Shown piece after piece: positions 24,983-33,969 of a stretch of 59,118 nt of DNA. A program made the translations under genes and the position numbers. The notes beneath the pieces were generated by a model. That model was not told the origin of the DNA. It worked only from the letters and a program-made list of their open reading frames with translations, and ran no database searches. Source of the DNA: Acidimicrobiales bacterium (GTDB lineage Bacteria > Actinomycetota > Acidimicrobiia > Acidimicrobiales > UBA8592); the NCBI GenBank assembly GCA_013912105.1, contig JACERY010000009.1:1-59118 (forward strand), in the 5' to 3' direction. The stretch's first letter is position 1, and the number at the start of each line of letters is the position of its first letter.

Positions 24983-26227
24983 GTGATTTCTCTTGATTTA
25001 GATTTTGTTCGCTCTCAGTTCCCAGTCTTTTCTGATCCAGAATCTGCAAGTTGGGCTCATCTTGAAAATGCTGGGGGAAGTTATGTACCTCATCAAGTGA
25101 TAAGTATCTTGAATGATTTTTTCGTGACTGCAAAGGTGCAACCCTATTGGGATTTTGGGCCTTCTGCTAAAGCGGGGAAGGCAATGGACCGCTCTTTGGA
25201 CTTGATTCCTGCAACATTTAATGCGCAAAAAGAGGAAGTTCATTTTGGTCCTTCAACCTCACAGAATACCTATGTTCTAGCTAATGCGTTACGCCCAAAT
25301 TGGGAAATTGGTGACGAGGTAATAGTTACGAATCAAGATCATGAAGCAAATATCGGAGCCTGGCGCCGCTTAGAAGAAACAGGTTTAAAGGTTATCGAAT
25401 GGGCAGTTGACCCTTTAACAGGATTACTTAATTTATCGCATCTTCAAGGTTTAGTTAGCGACAGAACTCGTCTTGTCGCAGTAACTCACGCGTCTAACTT
25501 GGCTGCGACAATAAATCCAATTTCTGAGATTGCTGAGATAGTCCATAAAGTTGGTGGAATCGTTGTTGCTGATGGGGTTTCGTATGCGCCTCACGCAGCT
25601 ATTGACGTGGATGATCTTGGTTGTGACGTGTACTTATATAGCACGTATAAAACTTACGGTCCGCATGTAGGGCTGATGTTTACTTCTCAAGCGATTTCTG
25701 AAAAGGTAACTAACCAAGGTCATTTCTTTAACGCTGAAAACCCTACATCTCGATTAACCCCTGCTGGCCCGGACCATGCAGCGGTTGCTGCTTGCGCTGG
25801 GATGGTTGATTATTATGACGCTGTTTTTGAACATCATTTCTCATCTATTGCTGGAGTTTCTGTCCGTGACCGGATCGCTAAGGTATTCAAACTTTTTGGG
25901 AATCACGAGCAAGAACTGATGACTCCATTGATTGATTACATTACTTCTCGTGAAGATTTTCGTCTTATTGGAAGCCCCTCTTCGACGCACAGTGTGAGAG
26001 CTCCAACTGTTGCTTTTCACTCTCACTCACGTTCGAGCAGGGAGATCTACACTGCTTTAGTAAATGCGGGGGTTTCTTGTGGACATGGAAATTTTTACGC
26101 TCATAGGCTTGTCGAAGCAATCGGCCTTGATCCGGAGGATGGAGTCGTTCGACTATCTCTCGTTCATTACAATACACTTGATGAGGTAGCTAAAGCCTTA
26201 TCTGTTCTTGAGGACTTAGCAAAGTAA
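24983..26227 (+). CDS. Class V aminotransferase / cysteine desulfurase-like PLP enzyme
   Basis: A 414-residue fold-type I PLP enzyme related to SufS/CsdA. It opens with FVRSQFPVFSDP and LENAGGSYVP. ATHASNL-type binding is seen in VAVTHASNLAATINPI, the aspartate motif in GIVVADGVSYAPHA, and the PLP lysine in YSTYKTYGPHVGLMF. Near the C-terminus NAGVSCGHGNFYAHRL holds a Cys, but not in the usual SufS RxGHHCA loop, so desulfurase activity is uncertain. Start is GTG, because the overlapping ATG two bases upstream is followed at once by TGA. It stands alone, without Suf/Isc partners. Confidence 0.8.
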   Translation: MISLDLDFVRSQFPVFSDPESASWAHLENAGGSYVPHQVISILNDFFVTAKVQPYWDFGPSAKAGKAMDRSLDLIPATFNAQKEEVHFGPSTSQNTYVLANALRPNWEIGDEVIVTNQDHEANIGAWRRLEETGLKVIEWAVDPLTGLLNLSHLQGLVSDRTRLVAVTHASNLAATINPISEIAEIVHKVGGIVVADGVSYAPHAAIDVDDLGCDVYLYSTYKTYGPHVGLMFTSQAISEKVTNQGHFFNAENPTSRLTPAGPDHAAVAACAGMVDYYDAVFEHHFSSIAGVSVRDRIAKVFKLFGNHEQELMTPLIDYITSREDFRLIGSPSSTHSVRAPTVAFHSHSRSSREIYTALVNAGVSCGHGNFYAHRLVEAIGLDPEDGVVRLSLVHYNTLDEVAKALSVLEDLAK

Positions 26228-26240
26228 CTTTTAGCACTAT

Positions 26241-26717
26241 TTAACAGTTGATTTTTTCTAAATCTAGCATCCCTCTTTTCATATATAGAAGATCTGTCCC
26301 ACCTCCATAGCCTGTTAGAGACCCATTCGCTCCGACAACTCGGTGGCATGGGAGAAAAATCGGAATGGGGTTAAGCGCATTAGCACCACCAACTGCTCGA
26401 GCTGCTTTGGGGTTCCCGATCCTCTCTGCGAGTTTCCCATAACTAGTCGTCTTTCCATATTTGATTTTTTTTAAAGATAACCATACGTTCATCTGGAACT
26501 CTGTTCCGGAAAGATCTAAAGGCAAGGAAAAGCTTTTTCTGGAACCGTGAAAGTATTGATCTAGTTCTTTTGCTGCCTGCTCTAGAAGTTCAGTTTTTCC
26601 ATAATTTAATTTTTGTCTTGTGTTCCTATCTGGCAACAAAACCGAAGATATACCGACCGAGGAGGCGCTTACATGGAGTGTCCCAAATGGACTGTTAAAT
26701 TTCATTGTCAAGAACAT
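26241..26717 (-). CDS. ogt: Methylated-DNA--protein-cysteine methyltransferase
   Basis: A 158-residue suicide repair protein that removes O6-alkyl groups from guanine. The acceptor Cys is C124 in the invariant PCHRVVGANGSLTGYGGG. Upstream is the helix-turn-helix region YGKTTSYGKLAERIGNPKAA with the Arg-finger context RAVGGANALNPI. The N-terminal domain is short, as in Ogt. AGGGGA five bases ahead supports the ATG at 26717. It is convergent with the PLP enzyme gene and divergent from the nitronate monooxygenase. Confidence 0.93.
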   Translation of the reverse strand: MFLTMKFNSPFGTLHVSASSVGISSVLLPDRNTRQKLNYGKTELLEQAAKELDQYFHGSRKSFSLPLDLSGTEFQMNVWLSLKKIKYGKTTSYGKLAERIGNPKAARAVGGANALNPIPIFLPCHRVVGANGSLTGYGGGTDLLYMKRGMLDLEKINC

Positions 26718-26789
26718 GACTATCCCCTATTTGAAGGCAAGCATACTTATTCAGGGAATGGCAGAGGGCATTTAGAGGGTTTCTTTTTC

Positions 26790-26818
26790 TGGAGTCCAAT
26801 AGGGTTTTAGCATATAAT
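26790..26818 (+). promoter_or_regulatory. Likely sigma70-type promoter for the nitronate monooxygenase gene
   Basis: A perfect TATAAT (26813-26818) is preceded by TGGAGT 17 bases upstream, a weak -35. It lies 34 bases before the ATG in the 135-base divergent gap with ogt, which otherwise holds nothing visible. Confidence 0.4.
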
Positions 26819-26852
26819 TCTAGATTGCTAATATTAATTGGAGATTACGCCT

Positions 26853-27791
26853 ATGCATTACCCGCACCCTTTATTTGAGAATAGAGTTAGTAGGGACCTC
26901 GGTGTTCCCATTCCTATAGTTCAAGCGCCAATGGGTTGGATAGCGCGTTCCAAACTGGCTAGCGCAGTTTCTAAAACTGGGGCATGCGGAATTATTGAAA
27001 CTTCTTCCGGAGAACTTGACGCCGTAAAAAAAGAGATGGAAATCATGAACGAACTTGGTCTTCAATATGGAGTTAATATTGCCCAAGCATTTGTTCGAGA
27101 TCCTTCCATCGCTGAGTTTGTTATTGGACAAGGCGTTAAATTTGTAACTACTTCAGCTGGTTCTCCTACAAAATACACTGGAGTTTTGAAAGAAGCAGGG
27201 CTAACGGTCTATCACGTAGTCCCTACTTTAGAGGCAGCTAAAAAAGCCGTTGATGCTGGCGTTGATGGATTGGTCGTTGAAGGCGGAGAAGGTGGCGGCT
27301 TTAAAAGCCCCACTCCGGTTTCAACTATGATTCTTTTACCGCTTATTAGAGATAATGTTTCAGTTCCTATCATCGCCGCTGGAGGCATAAAAGATGGCCG
27401 AACAATGGCCGCCGCTTTCGCCCTAGGTGCCGAAGGCGTCCAAATGGGAACTCAAATGGTTTCTTCATATGAGTCCCCAGTTCACGAAAATTGGAAAAAT
27501 GCGATTATTGCAGCAAGTGAAACTGATACGTTATTTCTCAATCAGAAACATTCACCTGCTTTGCGAGCTCTGAGAACAGATCGTTCTGAAAGACTTCTTG
27601 ATTCCCAGGAGAATATTTTCGGAGAATTTGGTATTCCTCAGGATTTATATTTCGGTGGGGATATGGAAGCGGCCATAGCTTTAAGCGGCCAAGTAGCTGG
27701 AAGGATCGATAAAGTTCGCACAGTCAGCGACATCATCGATGCTACCGTCAGCGAATTTGGTGAAACCGTTCGCTATTTAAATAAGAAATAA
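26853..27791 (+). CDS. Nitronate monooxygenase family flavoprotein
   Basis: A 312-residue FMN TIM-barrel enzyme. Characteristic stretches are PIVQAPMGWIA (FMN contact), VNIAQAF, FVTTSAGSPTKY, the catalytic-region DGLVVEGGEGGGF (the family's usual H-G-x-E-A-G-G-H is replaced by a Glu-Gly version) and PIIAAGGIKDGRTMAAAFAL with GVQMGTQMV. Because the catalytic His position is occupied differently, it may act on another substrate such as an enoyl-CoA reductase of the FabK-like branch. The ATG at 26853 has GGAG nine bases upstream and is preferred to the TTG at 26838. Confidence 0.82.
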   Translation: MHYPHPLFENRVSRDLGVPIPIVQAPMGWIARSKLASAVSKTGACGIIETSSGELDAVKKEMEIMNELGLQYGVNIAQAFVRDPSIAEFVIGQGVKFVTTSAGSPTKYTGVLKEAGLTVYHVVPTLEAAKKAVDAGVDGLVVEGGEGGGFKSPTPVSTMILLPLIRDNVSVPIIAAGGIKDGRTMAAAFALGAEGVQMGTQMVSSYESPVHENWKNAIIAASETDTLFLNQKHSPALRALRTDRSERLLDSQENIFGEFGIPQDLYFGGDMEAAIALSGQVAGRIDKVRTVSDIIDATVSEFGETVRYLNKK

Positions 27792-27806
27792 TAAAAATTG
27801 CTTCGA

Positions 27807-29969
27807 TTAGACGGTGAGTGCTTGGTCTGTAGCTAGGGTCACTGATACCGGAATCGCGCTCTGGATAGCTTGTCCTGTAATAGGATCAAAACCATTCTCC
27901 ACGTCAATGAGTCGATTTGTTGGGGATCCAATATCTCTGACCTTCTCATCTGAGCTACTAGCTGAACCCCATGAATGCGCCATAGAAATGACCCCTCTTC
28001 TGATATCGCTTGCGCCCTTGGCAACTCCGGTTAACGATGCTCTTGGAGAGGCAATCAAAACCAGATCATTATCTTTGATATTGAGGTCTTCCATGTCGTC
28101 GGGATTCATATACGAATAATTAGTTGGGGTTTTTTTATTTAAGGCAGATAGTTCTCCGCCAAGTGAATTCAGGTGAGTTTTAAGTCTTCTACTTATTAGA
28201 CGAAATGTGTGAAGGCTTGGGTCAAACCCTAGTATCCGCTCAGCAGATGTTTGCTGTAAGCAAATCTCATGGAGTTCCTGCAGGTGATCCTCCAAAGCTA
28301 AAGCAAATCGCCCTGTAGCGTCAGGGTCAGCCGGTTCAATTGTTTGTCTAAGGTCTTCTAGAATTTGCCCATTTTTTGAACGAATCTGATCAAACGGAAC
28401 TAAAGAATTTGCATAAATTAAGTCGAGAACATCATCATCAGTTGGCCTAGCTCCGCTCTGGATGGGCCCTCCAGGTAACACAATCTCAACCCCTAATCTT
28501 TCTGCTATTTCCCAATACACTTCCCAGTCATTGAGTAAATCACCTTCAGGATTCTTGATAACTGCTTCGGTATAACAGGCATATGGAGCACGGAACCAAC
28601 GGTCCATAAACGGAGGAACGTCAGATCTTTCGAGGCTTAAACGAGGCGGAAGAATGTAATCAGCAAATTGAGCTGTTTGGGTCATCCTATGATCAATTGC
28701 AACAAGTAAGTCTAAGGCTTTCATTGCTTCAAGGCTTCGTGCTTGGTCCGGCCATGCTGCTACAGGATTACCGCCATTTGAAAAGAGGGCCTTAATTTGG
28801 CCTTCGCCGGGTTCCGTTATTTCTTGCGCCAACGTCGTGCAGGGCATTTCACCGCCATAACCTCGTAAACCTCGGAAACGACTTTTAGGTCCTGACAAAG
28901 GATTGAATGGCCCTAGAACTTGTGCACGCTTTGGGGTATCTGGTTGGAGAAGACTCCTTGATTCAGAAATTTCACCGGCCTTTAACCACCGCCCGCAAAC
29001 AACATTCAAGCAAATAATTAAATGTTCCATCAAACTCGGGTAAGGAGACATCGAGGGACCTGTTCCAGTACCCGCCGATCCCGTTGGGCCTTCAGCAAAC
29101 ATCTTTGCAGCTGCAACAATGTCGCTAGAAGGTACACCGCAGCGTTCCGCTGCGTATTCTGGCGTAAATTTTCTAACTGAATCTCCGAGCTTTTCAAGGT
29201 GCCCTTCAGTAATCCACTTTTCACAGAACTCTAAGTCGTGTAATCCTTCGCTGAGAATAATATTGAGAAAGGACGCTAGTAAGGTCGGGTCTTCTCCAGC
29301 GCGGATTTGTAAATGGATATCTGCTTGTGTTGCGAGTTCAGTTCTTCGTGGGTCTACAACAATTAGTTTAAGTCCTTCCTCTTTTCGTCTCCTTAACGTC
29401 GTGAAGGGATTAGTTCCTTGCAAGCCACCAAATGGAGCGAAACTGGAAACCATTGGGTTGTAGCCAACAGCAAGCAGAACATCAATCTCAGAAAAATTTT
29501 GAGGTCCCGCTTCCCATACGCCTGCCCGCATGGCAGCAGTTCTTTTCATAGGTTGATCGATAGTAACTGAGGTGTAATAGCTGATAGAGCCTATAGCTTT
29601 ATGAAAAGCCCTAGCTACTGGGTCAGATGGAGCATTCTGATAACCGCCTGTTCCGGTGTAAGTCGCAACTGAACTCGGTCCATGATCTTTAATTATTCGT
29701 TGTAAACGTTCAGCGATTTCATCAAGGGCTTGTTTAGAAGATATTTCTTCAAAATGGCCGTCAGGCATTTTTTTAAGTGGATACCTAATTCTGCTTGGGC
29801 TATGAATCTGTTCAGGTAATTGCCGCCCTTTCACACAGGTATACCCTTCGAAAAGCGGATCATCTTCGACACCTAATATTTTCGTTACCTTGCCCTCAAT
29901 AAATTCGACATCGACGGGACATGCAGCATGACAAATCCGACAAAAAGACCTTTTCGTTTCAATTTTCAT
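27807..29969 (-). CDS. Molybdopterin-dependent oxidoreductase, single large subunit
   Basis: A 720-residue member of the DMSO-reductase family (MopB). The N-terminal 4Fe-4S motif is C10-x2-C13-x3-C17-x27-C45, followed by KGR. Molybdopterin-guanine-dinucleotide binding stretches are visible (LLAVGYNPM, LIVVDPRRTELATQADIHLQ, GTGTGPSMSPY, ALFSNGGNPVAAWPD, and a C-terminal dinucleotide-binding domain with DLVLIASPRASLTGVAK). The substrate cannot be told. No Tat signal or partner Fe-S subunit is seen, so it is probably cytosolic. It ends a three-gene minus-strand run after a Rieske oxygenase and a small unknown protein, with 47 bases before it. Confidence 0.85.
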   Translation of the reverse strand: MKIETKRSFCRICHAACPVDVEFIEGKVTKILGVEDDPLFEGYTCVKGRQLPEQIHSPSRIRYPLKKMPDGHFEEISSKQALDEIAERLQRIIKDHGPSSVATYTGTGGYQNAPSDPVARAFHKAIGSISYYTSVTIDQPMKRTAAMRAGVWEAGPQNFSEIDVLLAVGYNPMVSSFAPFGGLQGTNPFTTLRRRKEEGLKLIVVDPRRTELATQADIHLQIRAGEDPTLLASFLNIILSEGLHDLEFCEKWITEGHLEKLGDSVRKFTPEYAAERCGVPSSDIVAAAKMFAEGPTGSAGTGTGPSMSPYPSLMEHLIICLNVVCGRWLKAGEISESRSLLQPDTPKRAQVLGPFNPLSGPKSRFRGLRGYGGEMPCTTLAQEITEPGEGQIKALFSNGGNPVAAWPDQARSLEAMKALDLLVAIDHRMTQTAQFADYILPPRLSLERSDVPPFMDRWFRAPYACYTEAVIKNPEGDLLNDWEVYWEIAERLGVEIVLPGGPIQSGARPTDDDVLDLIYANSLVPFDQIRSKNGQILEDLRQTIEPADPDATGRFALALEDHLQELHEICLQQTSAERILGFDPSLHTFRLISRRLKTHLNSLGGELSALNKKTPTNYSYMNPDDMEDLNIKDNDLVLIASPRASLTGVAKGASDIRRGVISMAHSWGSASSSDEKVRDIGSPTNRLIDVENGFDPITGQAIQSAIPVSVTLATDQALTV

Positions 29970-30016
29970 GAAATTAAACTCTCATTTTCTTTATTCTTGG
30001 CAAGATGACTTCTCTT

Positions 30017-30229
30017 TCAACTTAGCCGATGACTTGCATCAATTCGCTTTGCAGATAGCCAGATACAAAGCTCTGGATCTGCTTCGAAGAGTTCACCTTC
30101 AATCCACCGCCCTTCTCCATCGAAAATACCAGTCACGCCATCTTTCGTCGTTACCTTAATAGTATTGTCCGCTATCCGTTGGTAAAGCGCCCCCGAGAAT
30201 CCATGACGCAATCCTGATTTTCCGCTCAT
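30017..30229 (-). CDS. Small protein paired with Rieske oxygenase (copy A)
   Basis: A 70-residue protein of no family I recognise. It is clearly homologous to the small protein at 55318-55569. Residues 34-62 here align without a gap to residues 39-67 there, with 13 of 29 identical, including G-x-F, G-x-W-x2-G-x-L, AD-x2-LC-x-WL and a final Arg. GLRH near the N-terminus matches GIKH. It looks like a small beta-rich domain with no signal or membrane helix. Its ATG overlaps the Rieske stop (TAATG), so the two proteins are made together. It may be a subunit, maturation factor or regulator of the oxygenase. Confidence 0.8.
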   Translation of the reverse strand: MSGKSGLRHGFSGALYQRIADNTIKVTTKDGVTGIFDGEGRWIEGELFEADPELCIWLSAKRIDASHRLS

Positions 30230-31605
30230 TACATGGGACCTTTCTCAACATAGTCTTGAAGTAGGTCTTGACGCCATCGAACAATTGCCTCTTGATACCT
30301 TGATAAGAGTATCCCATCTCTTCTGAGTACTTTGAGTCCCTGGTGCACTCTTTGCATGTTGAATGTGTCTTGTTCTGCAACCATAGCTAACTTCTCAAGC
30401 TCGATAGCATCCGTCCATGGGTCTTCGGGTCCAAGTTTTGTCTCAGTTGCAGGTGGTGGACGTTTCCCTGAGAATGGAGAAAGGTAGAAGATCTCAAAAA
30501 TACAACTTTCATGATTATCTCCATTAGGGCGGAAGCGATAGAAGATCCTATTAAACGCTCCCCAAGGCATAAAATTGGGAAAAATGGTGTACACCCATGC
30601 ATCTAAAAATTCAGCATCGGTTAGTTCATCAACGCGATCACCGAAGGATTCACGAAATCGTTCTCTACCTATTTTTGCAAGAGCAGTTCTCATTGTGTCG
30701 CCTTCCTCAAAAGGAATCGGCAACGGTTCACCTTCTCTGACATCTAATGCGTCGCGGAGCATTTCTTCTTGTGTGGGGGTGTACGGGAGAAGAGGACAAG
30801 GAATACCTTTTGGGCTAATATTTCTAGCCGTATTACCCCAAATATCAACTTGGCTTTGGGGGTCTCCTGTATAGCTCATGCCTTGCGGGTGAGTAGCATT
30901 TACATGGAAACCTTCGCTAAAGGCTTCATTTGCTATTTTCCAATTGCAATTTACTACTTTGGAAACATGGGCTTGCACGTATCTATTCTCCAAATCCCAT
31001 CTCTTGAACTGCTTTTGGATTTCATCGCCGAGAAAATCGTTTAACGACTCTGCATTCGGGTCAGGATTAATAAAAACAAAACCTGCCCACGTTCCTACTT
31101 GGACCTCTGGAAGATCCATTTCTTCTGAACGTGTTTCTAGGTGCGGAAAGTCCCACTCGGCAGGAACATGCTTTAATTGTCCATCAATGTGCCATGCAAA
31201 ACCGTGGTAAGGGCACCGAAATTCGGAACAACGTCCATCATATGTCTTTAATAAACGACCTCGATGAAGACACACATTGGGGTAGGCTTTTATCTCATTT
31301 TCAGAAACTCTGGTTACTAGAAATGACTGGTCAGCTATTTCATAAACAATGTAACTACCCACATCAGGTATGTGCTCTTCACGACAGGCAAATTGCCATA
31401 CACGACTCCATAAACAAGCCTTTTCTTTATCATGCCATTCTCTACTTATATAGCGCTCTTTTGGGATATCTTCGAAACCATTAAGATACGGGGATTCAGC
31501 TCTTAAAAACGCAGGGACAGGTCGAGTATCAAGATCGAGTACATCTTGCCAAGAAGGCCCTGGGCTTCTTTCTAGCGGTACGTGATTATCTATCTCTTTG
31601 GCCAA
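30229..31605 (-). CDS. Rieske non-heme iron oxygenase, alpha subunit (copy A)
   Basis: The 458-residue protein has an N-terminal Rieske domain: C112-x-H114 and C131-x2-H134 bind the 2Fe-2S cluster. The C-terminal catalytic domain has mononuclear-iron ligands H234 and H239 in EGFHVNATH. Such enzymes hydroxylate or demethylate aromatic or similar substrates using electrons from a reductase, which is not encoded nearby. TTG is used as start. It has AAGGGGAG five bases before it and no better codon nearby. It is a paralogue of the Rieske protein at 53975-55321 (shared REEHIP, NEIKA, CLHRGR, WDFP). It leads a run with the small protein and the molybdopterin enzyme. Confidence 0.9.
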   Translation of the reverse strand: MAKEIDNHVPLERSPGPSWQDVLDLDTRPVPAFLRAESPYLNGFEDIPKERYISREWHDKEKACLWSRVWQFACREEHIPDVGSYIVYEIADQSFLVTRVSENEIKAYPNVCLHRGRLLKTYDGRCSEFRCPYHGFAWHIDGQLKHVPAEWDFPHLETRSEEMDLPEVQVGTWAGFVFINPDPNAESLNDFLGDEIQKQFKRWDLENRYVQAHVSKVVNCNWKIANEAFSEGFHVNATHPQGMSYTGDPQSQVDIWGNTARNISPKGIPCPLLPYTPTQEEMLRDALDVREGEPLPIPFEEGDTMRTALAKIGRERFRESFGDRVDELTDAEFLDAWVYTIFPNFMPWGAFNRIFYRFRPNGDNHESCIFEIFYLSPFSGKRPPPATETKLGPEDPWTDAIELEKLAMVAEQDTFNMQRVHQGLKVLRRDGILLSRYQEAIVRWRQDLLQDYVEKGPM

Positions 31606-31683
31606 CAGTTCTCCCCTTATAACAACGTAAATGCTAACACTAACCTATCATTACTGGATCAGTAGAATTGTTTGGAGTCCTAC

Positions 31684-32469
31684 ATGAATTACGAATTTCT
31701 TGACATTGCGATTTCTGATGGAGTTGCAACGGTCACAATGAACAGACCAGATGTGCTAAACGGGCTGCATCCAGAATCGCATCACGAAATGGAATCTATT
31801 TGGAGGGACTTAGGAGAAGATGATGATGTCAGGGCGGCTATCTTAACTGGAGCAGGCAAAGCTTTTTGTGCCGGTGGAGATTTAAAAGATATGGAAGCGC
31901 GTCTGAATTTAGACCCAAATGGTGGTTCAGGCATCTCCGCTGCTTCGGCTAGGAGAATTATCTATAATTTATTGGATTTTGAAAAACCTCTTATTGGAGC
32001 GATTAACGGACATGCTATTGGTTTAGGCGCAACACTTGGACTGCTTTGCGACATCGTGATTTCCTCTGAAACAGCTAAATGGGGTGACCCGCATATCAAT
32101 ATCGGACTTGTTCCTGGTGATGGAGGGTTAGCTATCTGGACAGTCCTCGTTGGCCCAAATAAAGCAAAAGAAATGATGATGATGGGTTCCACGATTGATG
32201 CTTCAGCGGCTCAACAAATGGGTCTAATTAATCATGTAGTTCCAGAAAACGATGTTTTAGAAAAGGCATTGTCTTTCGCGACACACCTAGCTGGAGGACC
32301 TCAAGTCGCTATACGTGGAACGAAAATATCTGTGAACAACTGGCTGAAGGCACAATTTTCCTCATTGTTTGAAGTTAGCTTGGCCGCAGAGTTGCAATCC
32401 ATGGACCACCCGGACTTTGCTGAAGGAATAAAAGCAGCTTTGGAAAAACGAACCCCGAAGTGGCAATAA
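31684..32469 (+). CDS. Enoyl-CoA hydratase/isomerase family protein
   Basis: A 261-residue crotonase-fold protein. Oxyanion-hole and substrate-pocket motifs are AGKAFCAGGDLKDME and GAINGHAIGLGATLGLLCDI; the catalytic-Glu region is WGDPHINIGLVPGDGG. The family covers hydratases, isomerases and hydrolases of CoA esters, and the exact reaction is open. The ATG at 31684 with GGAG six bases before it is preferred over the TTG at 31672. It is divergent from the Rieske operon across a 78-base gap with no promoter I can mark. Confidence 0.87.
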   Translation: MNYEFLDIAISDGVATVTMNRPDVLNGLHPESHHEMESIWRDLGEDDDVRAAILTGAGKAFCAGGDLKDMEARLNLDPNGGSGISAASARRIIYNLLDFEKPLIGAINGHAIGLGATLGLLCDIVISSETAKWGDPHINIGLVPGDGGLAIWTVLVGPNKAKEMMMMGSTIDASAAQQMGLINHVVPENDVLEKALSFATHLAGGPQVAIRGTKISVNNWLKAQFSSLFEVSLAAELQSMDHPDFAEGIKAALEKRTPKWQ

Positions 32470-32589
32470 GGATTTTCTTCTTTTAGGCAATTCATTTATG
32501 GCTATCTACGAATTCGATCAATTACGCTACGAATGGTGTTGGGAATGGCATGAGAAGGTATTCGTTTCGGGTTTAGTTATTTAGTCTCT

Positions 32590-33357
32590 TTAGAAATTTG
32601 GTAGCCGGCCTTCATTAAAAGCCTGGACTCCCTCTTGGTGTTCTTCTGACTGGAAGCACTCTAATAAGGTACGGCGACTGCTTTCTTGATGCTCTGAAAC
32701 CGAAAGATGAAGTCCTTCATAGAGTAATTTTTTTGCCAACTTGTGTGATGAAGGAGATCCTAAAAGATATTTTTTAGCCTCCGCTACAGCTGCGGTCATG
32801 AGTTGATCAGGGTCGACAATTTCTGCAACATAACCTATTTCTAAAGCACTGGACGCATCTAGCCAATCACCTGAGTAGAGAAGTCTTAACGCATTTTGTA
32901 TCCCAATTTGTCTTGGAAGAAGCCAGGTACCGGCCCCAGTGTCAGGTATTAAACCCCGATGTGCAAAGTTCCATGCAAATCGTGCATTTGTCGAAGCTAT
33001 TCTAATATCGCAATGGCTAGTCCATTCGGCACCCATGCCAACAGCTGGCCCATTGACAGCAGCAATGACGGGCAAAGGACACGAAGTTATATTCCACCAC
33101 CCATGTTCGTCGTGCGTTGGGACTTTGATGCCCCGATCTTCTGGGGGGATCTCTGAAAGGAAGTTTAAATCTATGCCAGCGCAAAAAGCGTCTTCAGCCC
33201 CAGTCAGAATAATGACACGAGCTTCTTGGGAAGCGTGTGTCAAATTATCATAGAGTTCCTCAATCATTGGATACGTCATTGCATTTCGTCGGCGCGGATT
33301 GTTTATTGTTATTGTTGCAATTCCGTCATTATCACATTGGTAATCAGTGCTAGTCAT
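32590..33357 (-). CDS. Enoyl-CoA hydratase/isomerase family protein
   Basis: A second crotonase-fold protein, 255 residues, convergent with the first and only distantly similar to it. Motifs include ILTGAEDAFCAGIDLNFLSE and VIAAVNGPAVGMGAEWTSHC. In FAWNFAHRGLIPDTGAGTWL the position of the usual Glu of active hydratases is changed, so it could be an isomerase or another CoA-ester enzyme. The 120-base gap before it holds only a doubtful 28-codon plus-strand frame. Confidence 0.85.
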   Translation of the reverse strand: MTSTDYQCDNDGIATITINNPRRRNAMTYPMIEELYDNLTHASQEARVIILTGAEDAFCAGIDLNFLSEIPPEDRGIKVPTHDEHGWWNITSCPLPVIAAVNGPAVGMGAEWTSHCDIRIASTNARFAWNFAHRGLIPDTGAGTWLLPRQIGIQNALRLLYSGDWLDASSALEIGYVAEIVDPDQLMTAAVAEAKKYLLGSPSSHKLAKKLLYEGLHLSVSEHQESSRRTLLECFQSEEHQEGVQAFNEGRLPNF

Positions 33358-33434
33358 CTACTAGACCTTAGACGACTTCCTATTACGTTCAAATGACACC
33401 CATGCGCAAAGACTTAGAGTTCTCCTGCTAGACC

Positions 33435-33968
33435 ATGAGCATGGCATTAACTCCTCTTATTGGCACCTTGGCATATATTCTGAATGAGGAAACTGACGAG
33501 GTTCTACTAATTCGTCGCAATAAGAGACCCGACGATGATCATTTCGGTAAGGTAAACGGATTGGGGGGTAAGGTAGAGCCGGGTGAGCATATTCTTTCTG
33601 GCCTCCGTAGAGAAATTTTTGAAGAAGCAGAAGTCGAAATTGTTGAAATGGAATTTCGAGGCACAATAGCTTGGACCGGTTTTGGGCCTAAAAAAGAAGA
33701 TTGGTTAGGGTTTATTTTTTTAATCAGTGAGTGGGAAGGAACCCTTAAATCTTCTAATGATGAGGGTTCACTTGAGTGGGTTCCTCGAAAACAGCTTCTT
33801 GATGCCTGTAGTGAGGAAGAATTTATTCGTGAAGGAGCGAATCTGCCACTTTGGGAAGGAGATCGCCGCTTTATACCGTTGATTTTTGACTCAGACCCAA
33901 GAAGTTTTCATGGAGTAATGCCTTATGATGGTGAAGCTTTCCTCAGTTGGAGCTTTGAGCGGTTATAA
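33435..33968 (+). CDS. MutT-like Nudix hydrolase
   Basis: A 177-residue protein with the Nudix box GLGGKVEPGEHILSGLRREI followed by FEEAEV near residues 42-67. The N-terminal strand AYILNEETDEVLLIRRNKRP is typical of 8-oxo-dGTP diphosphatases of the MTH1/MutT type, as are the KVNGLGGKVE form and the C-terminal W-x-P motif (LEWVPRKQLL). It would sanitise oxidised nucleotides, though other substrates are possible. It is divergent from an enoyl-CoA hydratase and ends one base from the convergent LysR gene. Confidence 0.82.
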   Translation: MSMALTPLIGTLAYILNEETDEVLLIRRNKRPDDDHFGKVNGLGGKVEPGEHILSGLRREIFEEAEVEIVEMEFRGTIAWTGFGPKKEDWLGFIFLISEWEGTLKSSNDEGSLEWVPRKQLLDACSEEEFIREGANLPLWEGDRRFIPLIFDSDPRSFHGVMPYDGEAFLSWSFERL

Positions 33969-33969
33969 A

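Noticed and set aside
32498..32584. 28-codon plus-strand frame between the two enoyl-CoA hydratases
   Set aside because: It has a Trp-rich, unusual product, no ribosome site and no family resemblance. It is probably chance in a 120-base gap.
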